Shown piece after piece: positions 30,855 through 40,576 of a stretch of 64,000 bases of DNA. The stretch's first letter is position 1; every line of letters starts with the position of its first letter. The DNA is from Limosilactobacillus reuteri subsp. reuteri. Lineage in GTDB: Bacteria; Bacillota; Bacilli; Lactobacillales; Lactobacillaceae. The stretch covers positions 503,501-567,500 of the forward strand of contig NC_009513.1 in the NCBI RefSeq assembly GCF_000016825.1, read 5' to 3'. The position numbers and the translations under genes are program-made. The notes under the pieces were generated by a model. That model had not been told where the DNA came from, searched no databases, and saw only the letters and a list, made by a program, of their open reading frames with translations.

Positions 30855-32477
30855 ATGAATTTACGTGAAACAGCGACACAAGTAAAAAATGGTCAGGCTT
30901 CACTAGGAATTGAGTTAGGCTCTACCCGAATTAAAGCAGTCTTGATTAATCCAGATTTTGAAACTATTTCTTCTGGGAGTTATACCTGGGAAAATCAATT
31001 GAAAGACGGAATCTGGACATACCCGCTGGATCAAGTTTGGGAAGGAATTCAAGCTGCTTATGCCAAGATTAAGGCAGATGTCCAAAGTAAGTACCATGTG
31101 AGCTTGGATGAAATTAGTTCAATCGGTGTCAGTGCCATGATGCATGGGTACCTACCATTTGATAAAAACAACCAATTACTTGTTCCATTTAGAACCTGGC
31201 GGAATAACATCACTGAAGAATCCGCAGATAAATTAACTGATTTATTTGATTTTAATATTCCACAGCGATGGAGTATTGCTCACCTCTACCAAGCAATTTT
31301 AAACAAGGAACCGCATGTTAAAGATGTTGATTTTATTACAACTTTAGCTGGCTATGTTCACTGGAAACTTTCGGGTGAAAAAGTTTTAGGAATTGGGGAT
31401 GCTTCAGGAGTATTTCCAATCGATGATCAAACATTAACTTATCGTCAAGACTTTATTGAAAAATTCAACTCATTACCAGAAGTTGAACAATACCCATGGC
31501 AACTTAAGAATATTTTGCCCGCAGTCCTGGTAGCTGGACGCGATGCAGGTCACTTAACTGCTGATGGAGCAAAATTACTTGATCCAAGTGGAACTTTACA
31601 AGCCGGTAGTTTGATGGCACCTCCAGAAGGGGATGCAGGAACTGGAATGGTTGGAACTAACAGTGTTCGAAAACGGACAGGAAATATTTCAGTTGGAACT
31701 TCAGCCTTCTCAATGAATGTGTTGGATGCTCCATTAAAGAAACTCCACCGTGATATTGATATTGTTACTACGCCAACCGGTGATCCAGTAGCCATGGTTC
31801 ATATCAATAATTGTTCCTCAGATATCAACGCTTGGGTTGGATTATTTAGGGATTTTGCTAATGCAATTGGAGCCAAGATCGATACTAATACGCTTTACGA
31901 GACCCTATTTGATTCAACGGTTCATTCCGACCCAGATGCTGGTGGATTGATTAATTATAGTTATCTTTCTGGTGAAAATATTACCAAGATTCAAGAAGGC
32001 CGTCCCTTATTTGTCCGTACTCCAAATAGTAAGATGAACCTCGCCAACTTCTTCCTTACTCAACTCTATGCAGCATTTGCGCCATTGAAGATTGGGATGG
32101 ATATCTTACTAAATGAAGAACACGTTCAAACCGATGTCATGGTTGCGCAAGGAGGACTCTTCGGGACACCAGTTATTGGGCAACAAGTTTTGGCGAATGC
32201 CTTAAATATCCCAATTACAATCATGAATACTGCCAGTGAAGGTGGACCATGGGGAATGGCAGTCCTTGCTAAGTATGCTGAGACTTACGGAAAAGAATCC
32301 CTAGCAGATTACCTTGACGAAAAAGTCTTTAAGAATCCAGAAAGTATGACTCTTACACCAGAATCTGCTGGCGTAAAAGGATATGAAAGCTTTATTACTC
32401 GTTACCAAGCAGGCTTACCTGTTGAAGCATTAGCTGGTGATGACATTAAAGAACGTGAAGAGAAAGGGAGTAAATAG
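30855..32477 (+). CDS. araB: L-ribulokinase (FGGY family)
   Basis: A 540-residue sugar kinase. It opens with the phosphate-binding LGIELGSTRIKAVLI and has the ATP-side GISVGTSAFSMNV-like and ASEGGPWGMAVLAKY segments. It phosphorylates L-ribulose to L-ribulose-5-phosphate. The sequence belongs to the lactobacillar ribulokinase type, divergent from E. coli AraB, so the assignment leans on the operon. AGGAGG precedes ATG 30855, 13 bases after the transporter. Confidence 0.9.
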   Translation: MNLRETATQVKNGQASLGIELGSTRIKAVLINPDFETISSGSYTWENQLKDGIWTYPLDQVWEGIQAAYAKIKADVQSKYHVSLDEISSIGVSAMMHGYLPFDKNNQLLVPFRTWRNNITEESADKLTDLFDFNIPQRWSIAHLYQAILNKEPHVKDVDFITTLAGYVHWKLSGEKVLGIGDASGVFPIDDQTLTYRQDFIEKFNSLPEVEQYPWQLKNILPAVLVAGRDAGHLTADGAKLLDPSGTLQAGSLMAPPEGDAGTGMVGTNSVRKRTGNISVGTSAFSMNVLDAPLKKLHRDIDIVTTPTGDPVAMVHINNCSSDINAWVGLFRDFANAIGAKIDTNTLYETLFDSTVHSDPDAGGLINYSYLSGENITKIQEGRPLFVRTPNSKMNLANFFLTQLYAAFAPLKIGMDILLNEEHVQTDVMVAQGGLFGTPVIGQQVLANALNIPITIMNTASEGGPWGMAVLAKYAETYGKESLADYLDEKVFKNPESMTLTPESAGVKGYESFITRYQAGLPVEALAGDDIKEREEKGSK

Positions 32478-32480
32478 TAC

Positions 32481-33209
32481 ATGTTAGAAGATTTAAAGAA
32501 AGAAGTTTATGAAGCAAATATGCGGCTTCCTAAACTAGGCCTTGTTTCCTTTACATGGGGCAATGTTTCAGGGATTGACCGTGAAAAAGGATTGTTTGTT
32601 ATTAAACCTTCTGGAGTTCCATATGAAGAGATGAAGCCGGAAGACATGGTTGTTGTCAACTTGGATGGTGAGGTAGTCGAGGGTGACTTGAATCCATCCA
32701 GTGATACTCCTACTCACACTTACCTTTATAATCACTTCCCAAAGATTGGTGGAGTCGTTCATACTCATTCCCCATGGGCAGTAGCATTTGCAGCTGCACG
32801 GATGGATGTTCCAGCGATGAATACCACTCACGCTGATACTTTCTATACTGATGTCCCAGCCGCTGATGCTTTGACGAAGGAAGAAATTGAAGAAGACTAT
32901 GAAGGTAATACAGGAAAGGTAATCGTTCGTTCATTCAAGGAACGTGGCTTGGACTATGAAGCAACCCCAGCGGCATTAGTAATGCAACATGGTCCATTTA
33001 CCTGGGGGCCGACACCTGACAAAGCAGTTTATAATGCCAAGGTGTTAGAAGTTGTGGCAGAAGAAGATTATCATGCAATGCAATTAACGCACCAAGACCT
33101 TCACTTACCACAATACTTATTGGACAAACACTATTACCGCAAGCATGGTGCGAATGCATATTATGGACAAAATAATGCGCATTCAAAAGATCATGCAGCT
33201 CACGCTTAA
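32481..33209 (+). CDS. araD: L-ribulose-5-phosphate 4-epimerase
   Basis: A 242-residue class II aldolase/epimerase. The zinc ligands His94 and His96 are in GVVHTHSPWA, and a third histidine lies in VMQHGPF near residue 171. It converts L-ribulose-5-phosphate to D-xylulose-5-phosphate, which enters the phosphoketolase pathway of a heterofermenter. It starts three bases after the araB stop behind AAAGGGAG. The C-terminal tail is His/Asn-rich. Confidence 0.95.
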   Translation: MLEDLKKEVYEANMRLPKLGLVSFTWGNVSGIDREKGLFVIKPSGVPYEEMKPEDMVVVNLDGEVVEGDLNPSSDTPTHTYLYNHFPKIGGVVHTHSPWAVAFAAARMDVPAMNTTHADTFYTDVPAADALTKEEIEEDYEGNTGKVIVRSFKERGLDYEATPAALVMQHGPFTWGPTPDKAVYNAKVLEVVAEEDYHAMQLTHQDLHLPQYLLDKHYYRKHGANAYYGQNNAHSKDHAAHA

Positions 33210-33262
33210 TTAATTTGGTAGCTACATTTAAAAACTTTTTAGGATAAAAGGAGTGTAATCTC

Positions 33263-34684
33263 ATGGATATTAAGAATTACGAATTTTGGTTTGTTACTGG
33301 TAGTCAATTCCTTTACGGTGAAGAACAATTAAAGTCAGTTGCTGCTGACGCTGAAGACATTGTTAATAAGTTAAACGAAAGTGGTAAATTGCCTTACAAG
33401 GTTGTCTTCAAGGGTGTTATGACAACTGCTGAAGGAATCACTAAGTTTATGAAGGAAGCTAACTACAATGACAACGTTGCCGGTGTTATGACATGGATGC
33501 ATACCTTCTCACCAGCAAAGAACTGGATTCGGGGAACTAAGCTTTTGCAAAAGCCACTACTTCACTTAGCAACTCAATACTTGAACAAGATCCCATATGA
33601 CACCATTGACTTTGATTACATGAACTTAAACCAATCAGCTCATGGTGACCGTGAATATGCTTACATTAATGCTCGTTTACAAAAGCATAACAAGATTGTT
33701 TACGGCTTCTGGGGTGATGAAGAAGTTCAAGAAGAAATCGCTGACTGGCAAAATGTTGCGGTTGCTTATAACGAAAGCTTTAACATTAAGATTGTTCGTT
33801 TTGGTGATACAATGCGGAACGTTGCCGTTACTGAAGGTGACAAAGTTGAAGCTCAAATGTTCCTTGGCTGGACTGTTGACTACTGGCCAGTAAGTGACTT
33901 GGTTGAATATGTAAATGGTATCAGTGAAGAAGAAATTGATGCTGCTTACAAGGACTTAGCAAGTCGTTACGAAATGGTCCAAGGTGACAATACTAAGGAA
34001 CACTATGAACACTCAGTTCGTTACCAACTTTGTGAATACCTTGGCTTGAAGAAGTTTATGGATGAAAAAGGCTACACTGGCTTTACCACTAACTTTGAAG
34101 ACTTGCATGGTCTTGAAGAATTACCTGGGTTAGCTGCTCAATTATTGATGCGTGATGGCTACGGCTTTGGTGCTGAAGGTGATTGGAAGTCAGCCGGAAT
34201 GGATCGCTTATTGAAGATTGCTGCTGATAATGTTGCTACTGCCTTTATGGAAGACTACACATTAGATCTTCGTCCAGGTCACCAAGCAATTCTTGGTTCA
34301 CACATGCTTGAAGTTGACCCGACAATTGCTTCGGATAAGCCACGGGTTGAAGTTCACCCATTAGACATTGGTGGTAAAGATGACCCAGCACGGTTAGTAT
34401 TTACTGGTCGTGAAGGTAAGGCTGTCGATGTTACCCTTTCATACTTCAACGATGGTTACAAGGTTATTGGTTACTCAGTTGATTGTCATAAGCCAGAAGC
34501 TGAAACGCCTCATCTTCCAGTTGCTAAGCAATTATGGACACCAACTGTTGGCTTAAAGGAAGGTGCTGAACGCTGGATGCATGCTGGTGGTGGTCACCAC
34601 ACAATCTTGAGTTTCAGTTTGAAACCACAACAAATTAAAGATCTTTTCGGAATGTTAGATGTTAAAGTTGATTTTATTGAATAG
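33263..34684 (+). CDS. araA: L-arabinose isomerase
   Basis: A 473-residue enzyme interconverting L-arabinose and L-ribulose. Conserved parts include [12 protein letters not shown] at the start, [18 protein letters not shown], the GFGAEGDWK motif and the metal-site histidine region [10 protein letters not shown] near the end. AAAAGGAG precedes ATG 33263. It is the last gene of the operon, and codon choice is strongly biased, as for a highly expressed gene. Confidence 0.97.
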   Translation: MDIKNYEFWFVTGSQFLYGEEQLKSVAADAEDIVNKLNESGKLPYKVVFKGVMTTAEGITKFMKEANYNDNVAGVMTWMHTFSPAKNWIRGTKLLQKPLLHLATQYLNKIPYDTIDFDYMNLNQSAHGDREYAYINARLQKHNKIVYGFWGDEEVQEEIADWQNVAVAYNESFNIKIVRFGDTMRNVAVTEGDKVEAQMFLGWTVDYWPVSDLVEYVNGISEEEIDAAYKDLASRYEMVQGDNTKEHYEHSVRYQLCEYLGLKKFMDEKGYTGFTTNFEDLHGLEELPGLAAQLLMRDGYGFGAEGDWKSAGMDRLLKIAADNVATAFMEDYTLDLRPGHQAILGSHMLEVDPTIASDKPRVEVHPLDIGGKDDPARLVFTGREGKAVDVTLSYFNDGYKVIGYSVDCHKPEAETPHLPVAKQLWTPTVGLKEGAERWMHAGGGHHTILSFSLKPQQIKDLFGMLDVKVDFIE

Positions 34685-34706
34685 TTAATTTTAATTGAAA
34701 ATCTGT

Positions 34707-34752
34707 AAAATGGTTCTACTCGGCAAACCTCGAGACGAGTAGAACCATTTTT
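34707..34752 (+). terminator. Terminator of the arabinose operon
   Basis: AAAATGGTTCTACTCG (34707-34722) pairs perfectly with CGAGTAGAACCATTTT (34736-34751), followed by TT. It is a strong 16-base stem. Confidence 0.92.
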
Positions 34753-34769
34753 TATCCGGAGATGGAAAA

Positions 34770-35339
34770 ATGAAAACTGAAAAAGAGAAAATGCTAGCAG
34801 GGGAAGTTTTTAACGTTTACGATCCCGAATTAGTTAAAGAGCGCCAATATGCCCGTCAATTAGTTGAGCGCTTTAATGCTCTTGGCGAGATGAACCCGAC
34901 TGCAAGCAATACTGTGATTCGTCAATTATTTGGACACGTTGGCGAAAAGTGTGAGGTTCATTCGCAATTCAAGTGTGATTATGGTTATAACATTTATGTA
35001 GATGACGATTTTTTCGCTAATTATGATTGTGTCATGCTTGATGTCAGTCCAATTCGAATTGGGAAGCATTGTTTATTGGGACCGCGAGTGCAGATTTATA
35101 CTGTCAATCATCCCCTGGACCCACGATTACGACGCAATGGAGCTTACGGCCAAAGTAAGGATGTTACCATTGGGGATGATGCGTGGATTGGTGGCGGGGC
35201 AATTATTTGTCCAGGTGTAACTTTGGGTAATAATGTAATTGTTGGTGCTGGAAGTGTAGTGACAAAGTCGTTTGGTGATAATGTTGTTATTGCCGGCAAT
35301 CCAGCACGAATCATTAAAAAGAATCCATATGTAGAATAA
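34770..35339 (+). CDS. Sugar O-acetyltransferase (maltose/galactoside type, left-handed beta helix)
   Basis: A 189-residue acetyl-CoA-dependent transferase. It has an N-terminal maltose-acetyltransferase segment (KEKMLAGEVFNVYDPEL) and then hexapeptide repeats from about residue 75. The active-site histidine is in YTVNHPLD and the CoA-side motif is IGGGAIICPGVTLGNN. It probably acetylates non-metabolisable sugars. It lies behind the arabinose terminator with a CGGAG site, so its expression may come from read-through or a weak own promoter. Confidence 0.88.
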   Translation: MKTEKEKMLAGEVFNVYDPELVKERQYARQLVERFNALGEMNPTASNTVIRQLFGHVGEKCEVHSQFKCDYGYNIYVDDDFFANYDCVMLDVSPIRIGKHCLLGPRVQIYTVNHPLDPRLRRNGAYGQSKDVTIGDDAWIGGGAIICPGVTLGNNVIVGAGSVVTKSFGDNVVIAGNPARIIKKNPYVE

Positions 35340-35370
35340 TTGATTATTTCCCGGGTTATTTTTAACGCAA

Positions 35371-35421
35371 AAAGGGAACTAAGATATGGCCATGTGACGG
35401 CCGTTATCTTGGTTCCCTTTA
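35371..35421. terminator. Bidirectional terminator between convergent genes
   Basis: AAAGGGAAC ... GTTCCCTTT with inner AAGATA/TATCTT and GGCC/GGCC pairings. A-rich and T-rich flanks on both sides let it serve the acetyltransferase (plus) and the aldo/keto reductase (minus). Confidence 0.88.
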
Positions 35422-35427
35422 TCATTC

Positions 35428-36270
35428 TTAATATTTAAGGTTATATTCGTAAACTAGTGCTGGTTCTTTACCTACGCGTGTAAAGTTATTTAAGTTATTA
35501 ATAGCAGTCATTTCCTCGTCGCTTAATGTGAAGTCATAGATGTTAATATTTTGCTTGATTCGCGCTTCATGAACTGACTTTGGAATGAAGGCGACCCCGC
35601 TTTGCAAATGCCAGCGGAGGACAACTTGGGCGGCAGACTTATGATGGTTAGCAGCGATCTTATTGAGGGTTGGATTGTCGAGGATGGTTCCACGCCCAAG
35701 CGGACTCCACGCCTGAGTAATAATATCATGTTCCTTATCGTATTGGAGCAAGGGTTGTTGATTTAGATGAGGATGACGTTCGATTTGATTGATGACGGGC
35801 ATCTCATGTGCTTGGGTAGCAAGATACTGAAGGTGAATCATTTGGTAATTGCTAACACCGATTGAACGAGTCAGACCTTCCTTTTTTAATTCTTCAAGGG
35901 CTGCCCAAGTATCAAAGAAAGCGCGCTCAATTGGCCAATGAATAAGTAAAAGGTTAACATAATCGAGTTTCAACTTTTGGAGGGAGTCCTTAACAGAGTC
36001 AATCGTTTGCTTAAACCCTTGATTAGGTTCAGATACTTTTGTGGTAATGAAAAGTTCCTCACGGGGTAAACCAAGCTCCTGTAAAGCATTTCCAACCTCT
36101 GCTTCGTTTTTATATAATTGCGCGGTATCAAAAAGACGATAGCCAGCATCATAGGCATACTTTATCGCGGAGGTAATCGTACTTTGATCAGTAATTTTAT
36201 ATAAGCCAAATCCTTCTTGAGGCATTGATTGACCATCAGCAAGTAATAATTGTTTTACATCGTTATTCAT
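35428..36270 (-). CDS. Aldo/keto reductase
   Basis: A 280-residue NADPH-type reductase. The full catalytic tetrad is at textbook positions: Asp48, Tyr53, Lys78 and His111 (in FDTAQLYKNEAEVG, FITTKV and LLIHWP). It is close to the 2,5-diketo-gluconate reductase type. The substrate is unknown. It overlaps the end of araR by 8 bases and so probably shares its transcript, which suggests a pentose-related aldehyde or ketose substrate (inference). Confidence 0.9.
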   Translation of the reverse strand: MNNDVKQLLLADGQSMPQEGFGLYKITDQSTITSAIKYAYDAGYRLFDTAQLYKNEAEVGNALQELGLPREELFITTKVSEPNQGFKQTIDSVKDSLQKLKLDYVNLLLIHWPIERAFFDTWAALEELKKEGLTRSIGVSNYQMIHLQYLATQAHEMPVINQIERHPHLNQQPLLQYDKEHDIITQAWSPLGRGTILDNPTLNKIAANHHKSAAQVVLRWHLQSGVAFIPKSVHEARIKQNINIYDFTLSDEEMTAINNLNNFTRVGKEPALVYEYNLKY

Positions 36271-37360
36271 TGGAATTCTCCTTTGTAATAAGCGGAGCAG
36301 TAGATTGTCCCTTAATTATCGTTGGGGGATAAACTTTTGAAGTGACTTCTTCGCCTGCAATCATTTTTAAGATCATTTTCCCAGCATCTTCACCTAGTTG
36401 ACGTTTGGGGTGATTAGCTGTAGTAAGGCTAGGGGAGATAATTTGCGCCATTTCATAGTTATCAAAACCTATTACTGAAATATCAGTCGGCACTTGTTTC
36501 CCCTGTTTCTGAAGATGACTAATAACTCTTGTTGCAAGGCGGTCATTATAGCAGGCAATCGCCGTAATATCATTATTACTATTAAGCATCATATCGACTT
36601 TTTTGATAATATCTTCATAGTCTTCGCTTGATTGATACATAATAACATTTGATTTAGTGGTGGGGATGTTGTTATCTTGATAGGCTTTGATCATCCCAGC
36701 CATGCGGTCAACGCCTTGTTGATCATCTATTTGGAATACTCCTAAAATATTAGTATGTCCGAGGCTAAAGAGGTATTTCACTAATTCCTCCTCTGCTTCC
36801 CGATCTTTTGTCAGTAAAGAAGGAAAATCGAAGCCAGGATAAGTGGAGTGAAATAGGATTGTTGGAATTTTATATTTCTGGACTTGACGATAAAGATCTA
36901 AGTTAGGATTAGGCATGGCGCTTTCAGTCGGCTCAATAATTAACCCAGCAATTTGAAGATCCAACATATTTAAGATTGTTTGGCGTTCGCGTTTATGGTC
37001 ATTAAGCGTATTTCCGACAATCATTGAGTAACCTTGTTCTGTTACCACACTATCAATTCCAGAAATGATTGGAGGGAAGATATAGTCAGCCATATGAGTG
37101 CTGATTACCCCAATGATTTTATTCTTTTCACTTTTTGTCCAATCGCGTTGCCAGTCTTGAACAAACATTCCACCACCTTGAATACGGTAAATATAATGTT
37201 CGTTTTCAAGATCGCCAACAGCGCGACGAATTGTATAACGTGATACATTAAAACGTTTCATTAAGGCACTTTCAGTTGGCAATTTTTCATTGATTTTATA
37301 TTTTCCATCGATAATTTCGTTTCGTAAAGTTTGCTTTACTGTTTCATATTTCACTTCCAA
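36263..37360 (-). CDS. araR: Arabinose operon repressor AraR (GntR DNA-binding, LacI-type sensor)
   Basis: A 365-residue chimeric regulator. The first 75 residues are a GntR winged helix (LPTESALMKRFNVSRYTIRRA). Residues from about 82 are a LacI/periplasmic-binding-type effector domain (IGVISTHMADYIFPPIISGI ... DISVIGFDNYEMAQ). This combination is the AraR signature. The start appears to be TTG 37360 behind AGGAG; a later start would cut the helix-turn-helix. Two matching operators lie before the arabinose operon. L-arabinose is expected to release it. Confidence 0.92.
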   Translation of the reverse strand: MEVKYETVKQTLRNEIIDGKYKINEKLPTESALMKRFNVSRYTIRRAVGDLENEHYIYRIQGGGMFVQDWQRDWTKSEKNKIIGVISTHMADYIFPPIISGIDSVVTEQGYSMIVGNTLNDHKRERQTILNMLDLQIAGLIIEPTESAMPNPNLDLYRQVQKYKIPTILFHSTYPGFDFPSLLTKDREAEEELVKYLFSLGHTNILGVFQIDDQQGVDRMAGMIKAYQDNNIPTTKSNVIMYQSSEDYEDIIKKVDMMLNSNNDITAIACYNDRLATRVISHLQKQGKQVPTDISVIGFDNYEMAQIISPSLTTANHPKRQLGEDAGKMILKMIAGEEVTSKVYPPTIIKGQSTAPLITKENSNE

Positions 37361-37405
37361 TGCTTTGCGCTCCTATCTTAATAAAATTAGTTTTGAATAT
37401 ATAAA

Positions 37406-37451
37406 AAATGCTCCATATAATTAGCAACCCGCTAACGCTTATGAAGCATTT
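37406..37451 (-). terminator. Terminator after usp
   Basis: On the minus strand AAATGCTTCATA pairs with the arm ending at 37406, with one mismatch and an inner TTAGC/GCTAA pairing, followed by TTTTTATATAT. Confidence 0.82.
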
Positions 37452-37471
37452 GATTGATTTTATCTTGATAT

Positions 37472-37960
37472 TTAGAACCGACGCTTCTTTGGATTTTCGA
37501 TTGGTTTGTTATCCAAATCGGTCCGTACTACTAGAACGTCACAAATTGCTGTTCGAGTAACAAATTCGGTAACAGAACCGATCAAAATTCGTTCAACAGC
37601 GTTTAGCCCAGTAGCACCAATCATGATGAGGTCAGCACCCATTTCCTTTGGCATGTCCCGAGCAATAATTGTCTTTGGAGCACCATATTCAATGGAGTAA
37701 CTAGCATTTTCAACACCGTGCTCTTTAGCATAGTCGATGTACTTGTCTAAAGTTTTCTTTGCAGTTTCTGTAACTTGTTCAACCATTGAAGTATCGAAAC
37801 TGGAAATGTTTTGGAATGCACGTGTGTCAACAACGTGAAGTAAACGTAACTCAGTGTCTGCACCATTACGTTTTGCTACAGCAACAGCTTTCTTAAAAGC
37901 CAATTCAGCTTCTTTAGAACCGTCAACAGGAACTAAAATGTGTTTGTATTCTTGTGCCAT
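37472..37960 (-). CDS. Universal stress protein (UspA family)
   Basis: A 162-residue single-domain Usp. It starts MAQEYKHILVPVDGSKEAELAF and has the ATP-binding motif GATGLNAVERILIGSVTEFV near residues 120-138, the G2xG9xG(S/T) pattern of ATP-binding members. It is cytoplasmic, with no defined target. AGGAGG lies 11 bases before ATG 37960, and a TATAAT box on the minus strand (38000-38005) is its likely promoter. Confidence 0.92.
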   Translation of the reverse strand: MAQEYKHILVPVDGSKEAELAFKKAVAVAKRNGADTELRLLHVVDTRAFQNISSFDTSMVEQVTETAKKTLDKYIDYAKEHGVENASYSIEYGAPKTIIARDMPKEMGADLIMIGATGLNAVERILIGSVTEFVTRTAICDVLVVRTDLDNKPIENPKKRRF

Positions 37961-38043
37961 AATTGTAGTGCCCTCCTGAAATCTTTATATTGTATACTTA
38001 TTATACACTTTTTCACTATTGAGCGTAAAGCGCCTACGAAACA

Positions 38044-38340
38044 TTACTTGCGATGATTTATACGAAAATCAGCAGTGATTGCGAAAGCCATTAATGTTTC
38101 GCTGACACAGCCGATGATTACCATAATAACGAGGAATCCGGTATTGTTTGTCCATCCGGAAATGATGCTTAGAATACCGACGATGGTCATCACAATTCCC
38201 CAATTTTTTAATTGTGGAGCTAGATATTTGCTTTTAGTAGGGTCAAAAACAAGAAATGGCTTATGGATGTGAGTTAAGAGAAAGATTCCTTCAAAAAGAG
38301 CAATCAAACCAAACAGGGTCATTAGAAGTGGTAACAACAT
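38044..38340 (-). CDS. Small membrane protein, unknown function
   Basis: A 98-residue protein with three hydrophobic segments (about residues 3-23, 48-64 and 68-88) and a loop HKPFLVFDPTKSKYLAP. I do not recognise the family. The start ATG has AGGATAG upstream. It lies between the 6S RNA terminator and usp, in the same direction. Confidence 0.65.
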   Translation of the reverse strand: MLLPLLMTLFGLIALFEGIFLLTHIHKPFLVFDPTKSKYLAPQLKNWGIVMTIVGILSIISGWTNNTGFLVIMVIIGCVSETLMAFAITADFRINHRK

Positions 38341-38373
38341 AAAAATCTATCCTATCTATAATGAAATTAAAAT

Positions 38374-38408
38374 GAGGGTGAGAAAAAGCAAAAATCTTTC
38401 TCACCCTC
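38374..38408 (-). terminator. Terminator downstream of the 6S RNA
   Basis: GAGGGTGAGAAA and TTTCTCACCCTC form a perfect 12-base stem with an 11-base loop. On the minus strand it is followed by ATTTTAATTT. Confidence 0.82.
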
Positions 38409-38411
38409 ACT

Positions 38412-38611
38412 AAATATGTACGAAAACTCCGTTGGTGCCGTTAATTGTCATTCAGTGTTGACCTGTGTTTGAGACAGGTGGGACACGGCTGCCTAATATT
38501 CAACTACCAAGTGTAAAGGCATGTTGTCCAAAAGGCAATACACTAGTCCCAAAGTAATAAGACTGTAAGGCAAACCTGCGTTTAGACAACGCGTACACTA
38601 CAGAATTTTCA
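38412..38611 (-). ncRNA. ssrS: 6S RNA
   Basis: This gene-free interval lies directly downstream of rarA, the usual place of 6S RNA in many Bacillota. Read on the minus strand, the ends GAAAATTC and GAGTTTTC close a long stem (38603-38610 with 38422-38429). Mostly paired arms surround a large central bubble, the 6S layout. A promoter is visible: TTGCAC, 17 bases, TATTAT (-10 at 38617-38622), placing the 5' end near 38610. 6S RNA binds the housekeeping RNA polymerase and mimics an open promoter. Confidence 0.82.
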
Positions 38612-38645
38612 CTTTTATAATAGCATTTTTAAGTGGTTGGTGCAA

Positions 38646-39950
38646 TTATTTGCTCGGATGATGTTTACCCCGTAAAGTATGTTGCTGGGCCTTCCGTAAT
38701 TGCCAATATTGGCGGCCTAAACTGGCTTCAAAACGACCATTATTTTTGGGTTGGTAGTATTGGGCATCTTTGATTCGATCGGGCAAGTATTGTTGAGCTA
38801 CCCAATCTTGGGGATGGTCATGGGGGTAATCATAATCTATCCCATGACCTAACTTAGCAGCTCCTTTATAATGGGCATCTTTAAGGTGAGCTGGAACGTC
38901 ACCAAAGCCACCTTGGCGCACCTGAGCAAGAGCTTCGTCAATTGCATTAATTCCTGAATTGGATTTTGGTGACAGGCATAATTCGATAACAGCATCTGCT
39001 AAGGGAATTCGTGCTTCTGGGAAGCCCACTCGTTCTGCAGTTTGAACTGCCGTAACAGCTCGTTGCACAGCAGGCATATTCGCAAGCCCAATATCTTCAT
39101 AGGCCGTCACCATTAAACGTCGTGCGATGATAGGAAGATCACCAGCTTCAATTAAACGAGCAAGATAGTGGAGGGCCGCATCAGTATCTGACCCGCGAAT
39201 AGATTTTTGAAAGGCCGAGATGACATCATAATGAGCATCGCCATCTTTGTCAGCGGATAACGCCTTTTTCTGGACGCTTTCCTCAATAATCGGTAGCGTA
39301 AGATGAATTTTCCCATCTTCACTTGGATCAGTTGATTTGGCAGCAAGTTCTAATCCATTTAAGGCACTTCGAAGATCACCATTGGTCGCTGCTACTAGTT
39401 GGTCCTCGGCGTTTTCTTCCAGGACTAATGGTAAATTGCCCAGACCACGTTCTTTATCAACTAATGCATGCTGGATAGCGGTCTTCATTTCAGCAGTTGA
39501 AAGCGGGTGAACTGGAAAAATTTGCGTCCGACTGCGGATAGCGGGATTAATACTAATATATGGATTTTCTGTTGTCGCCCCGATGAGGATAATTCGTCCG
39601 TTTTCGAGGTGCGGAAGAAGAAAATCTTGTTTTACTTTATCTAACCGATGGATTTCATCGAGTAGTAAGATCACCGTTCCGCTCATCTTAGCTTCTTCTG
39701 CGACGATTTGTAAATCCTTTTTTGTATCGGTTGCCGCGTTTAGTTTTCGAAAAGCATATTTAGTTGAACCAGCAATCGCACTGGCAATGCTGGTCTTACC
39801 AGTTCCAGGAGGACCGTATAGAATCATCGAAGAAAGCATTTTTGCTTTAACCATGCGTGAGATGATCTTACCTGGTCCGACAAGGTGTTGTTGGCCGACC
39901 ACTTCATCTAATGTCCGTGGCCGCATTCGATAAGCAAGTGGTTGTTGCAT
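38646..39950 (-). CDS. rarA: Replication-associated recombination protein RarA (MgsA)
   Basis: A 434-residue AAA+ ATPase of the clamp-loader superfamily. Walker A is YGPPGTGKTS near residue 45 and Walker B is LLLDEIHR. The C-terminal MgsA domain has the characteristic EAGDLPIIARRLMV and GVNAIDEAL-like region. It acts at stalled replication forks. It starts three bases after the yueI stop, so the two are cotranscribed. Confidence 0.95.
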   Translation of the reverse strand: MQQPLAYRMRPRTLDEVVGQQHLVGPGKIISRMVKAKMLSSMILYGPPGTGKTSIASAIAGSTKYAFRKLNAATDTKKDLQIVAEEAKMSGTVILLLDEIHRLDKVKQDFLLPHLENGRIILIGATTENPYISINPAIRSRTQIFPVHPLSTAEMKTAIQHALVDKERGLGNLPLVLEENAEDQLVAATNGDLRSALNGLELAAKSTDPSEDGKIHLTLPIIEESVQKKALSADKDGDAHYDVISAFQKSIRGSDTDAALHYLARLIEAGDLPIIARRLMVTAYEDIGLANMPAVQRAVTAVQTAERVGFPEARIPLADAVIELCLSPKSNSGINAIDEALAQVRQGGFGDVPAHLKDAHYKGAAKLGHGIDYDYPHDHPQDWVAQQYLPDRIKDAQYYQPKNNGRFEASLGRQYWQLRKAQQHTLRGKHHPSK

Positions 39951-39953
39951 ATA

Positions 39954-40442
39954 TTAGCCACGATCCTTTCTATGGAAGAGGTGGTGGAAAAAGCTTTGGT
40001 GTTGATCATTGGTTTTTTCAGTCGTACTATTATTTGAATTTACCAGATTAGGATATCGCTTTTTGACGTCGACTGGTGATTGGTAAACAGCTGTTTTTGC
40101 CGCCACGACAACTGCTAATGAATCCAGGTCAGTTTTATATTCTGGATCAGTTTTTAATGTAAACTGGGCATTATCTTTAGCAGCAGTTTGAATGTATGGA
40201 TGAATTTCGTCGTGAGGGAGATTACCGTTGATAAAAACAAGGTTACCAATTCCACGATCTAACTCGGCAGTTAATGCCTTTGTCCAATCTTGTTCCTGTA
40301 GTTCTTGAACACTAATTGTTAGACAGACGCGTTCACGGAATGTTCCGAGGTATTTTCGCTGTTCATCGGGCTTGATTTTTGGTGTACCGTAAACAGCATT
40401 GTCAATTCGCTGTTGAGCAGCACTTTTTTCTTGTTCAGACAT
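39954..40442 (-). CDS. YueI family protein (DUF1694)
   Basis: A 162-residue soluble protein starting at ATG 40442 behind GGAGGCG. The longer frame from 40475 would skip that site. It contains QRIDNAVYGTPKIKPDEQRKYLGTFRERV, typical of YueI, and a low-complexity His/Lys tail. The fold resembles tRNA-binding anticodon-domain proteins, but the function is not known. It is coupled to rarA. Confidence 0.85.
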   Translation of the reverse strand: MSEQEKSAAQQRIDNAVYGTPKIKPDEQRKYLGTFRERVCLTISVQELQEQDWTKALTAELDRGIGNLVFINGNLPHDEIHPYIQTAAKDNAQFTLKTDPEYKTDLDSLAVVVAAKTAVYQSPVDVKKRYPNLVNSNNSTTEKTNDQHQSFFHHLFHRKDRG

Positions 40443-40576
40443 ATTGAACGCCTCCTTATCATGCAATTGTAACACGAAATGCAGAAAACTATATTTCTTG
40501 ATAATATTATAATTTTTGTTATATCATGACTATGAAGAAACATAAAGTAGGCTAACATATAAGGGAAGTGATTATT

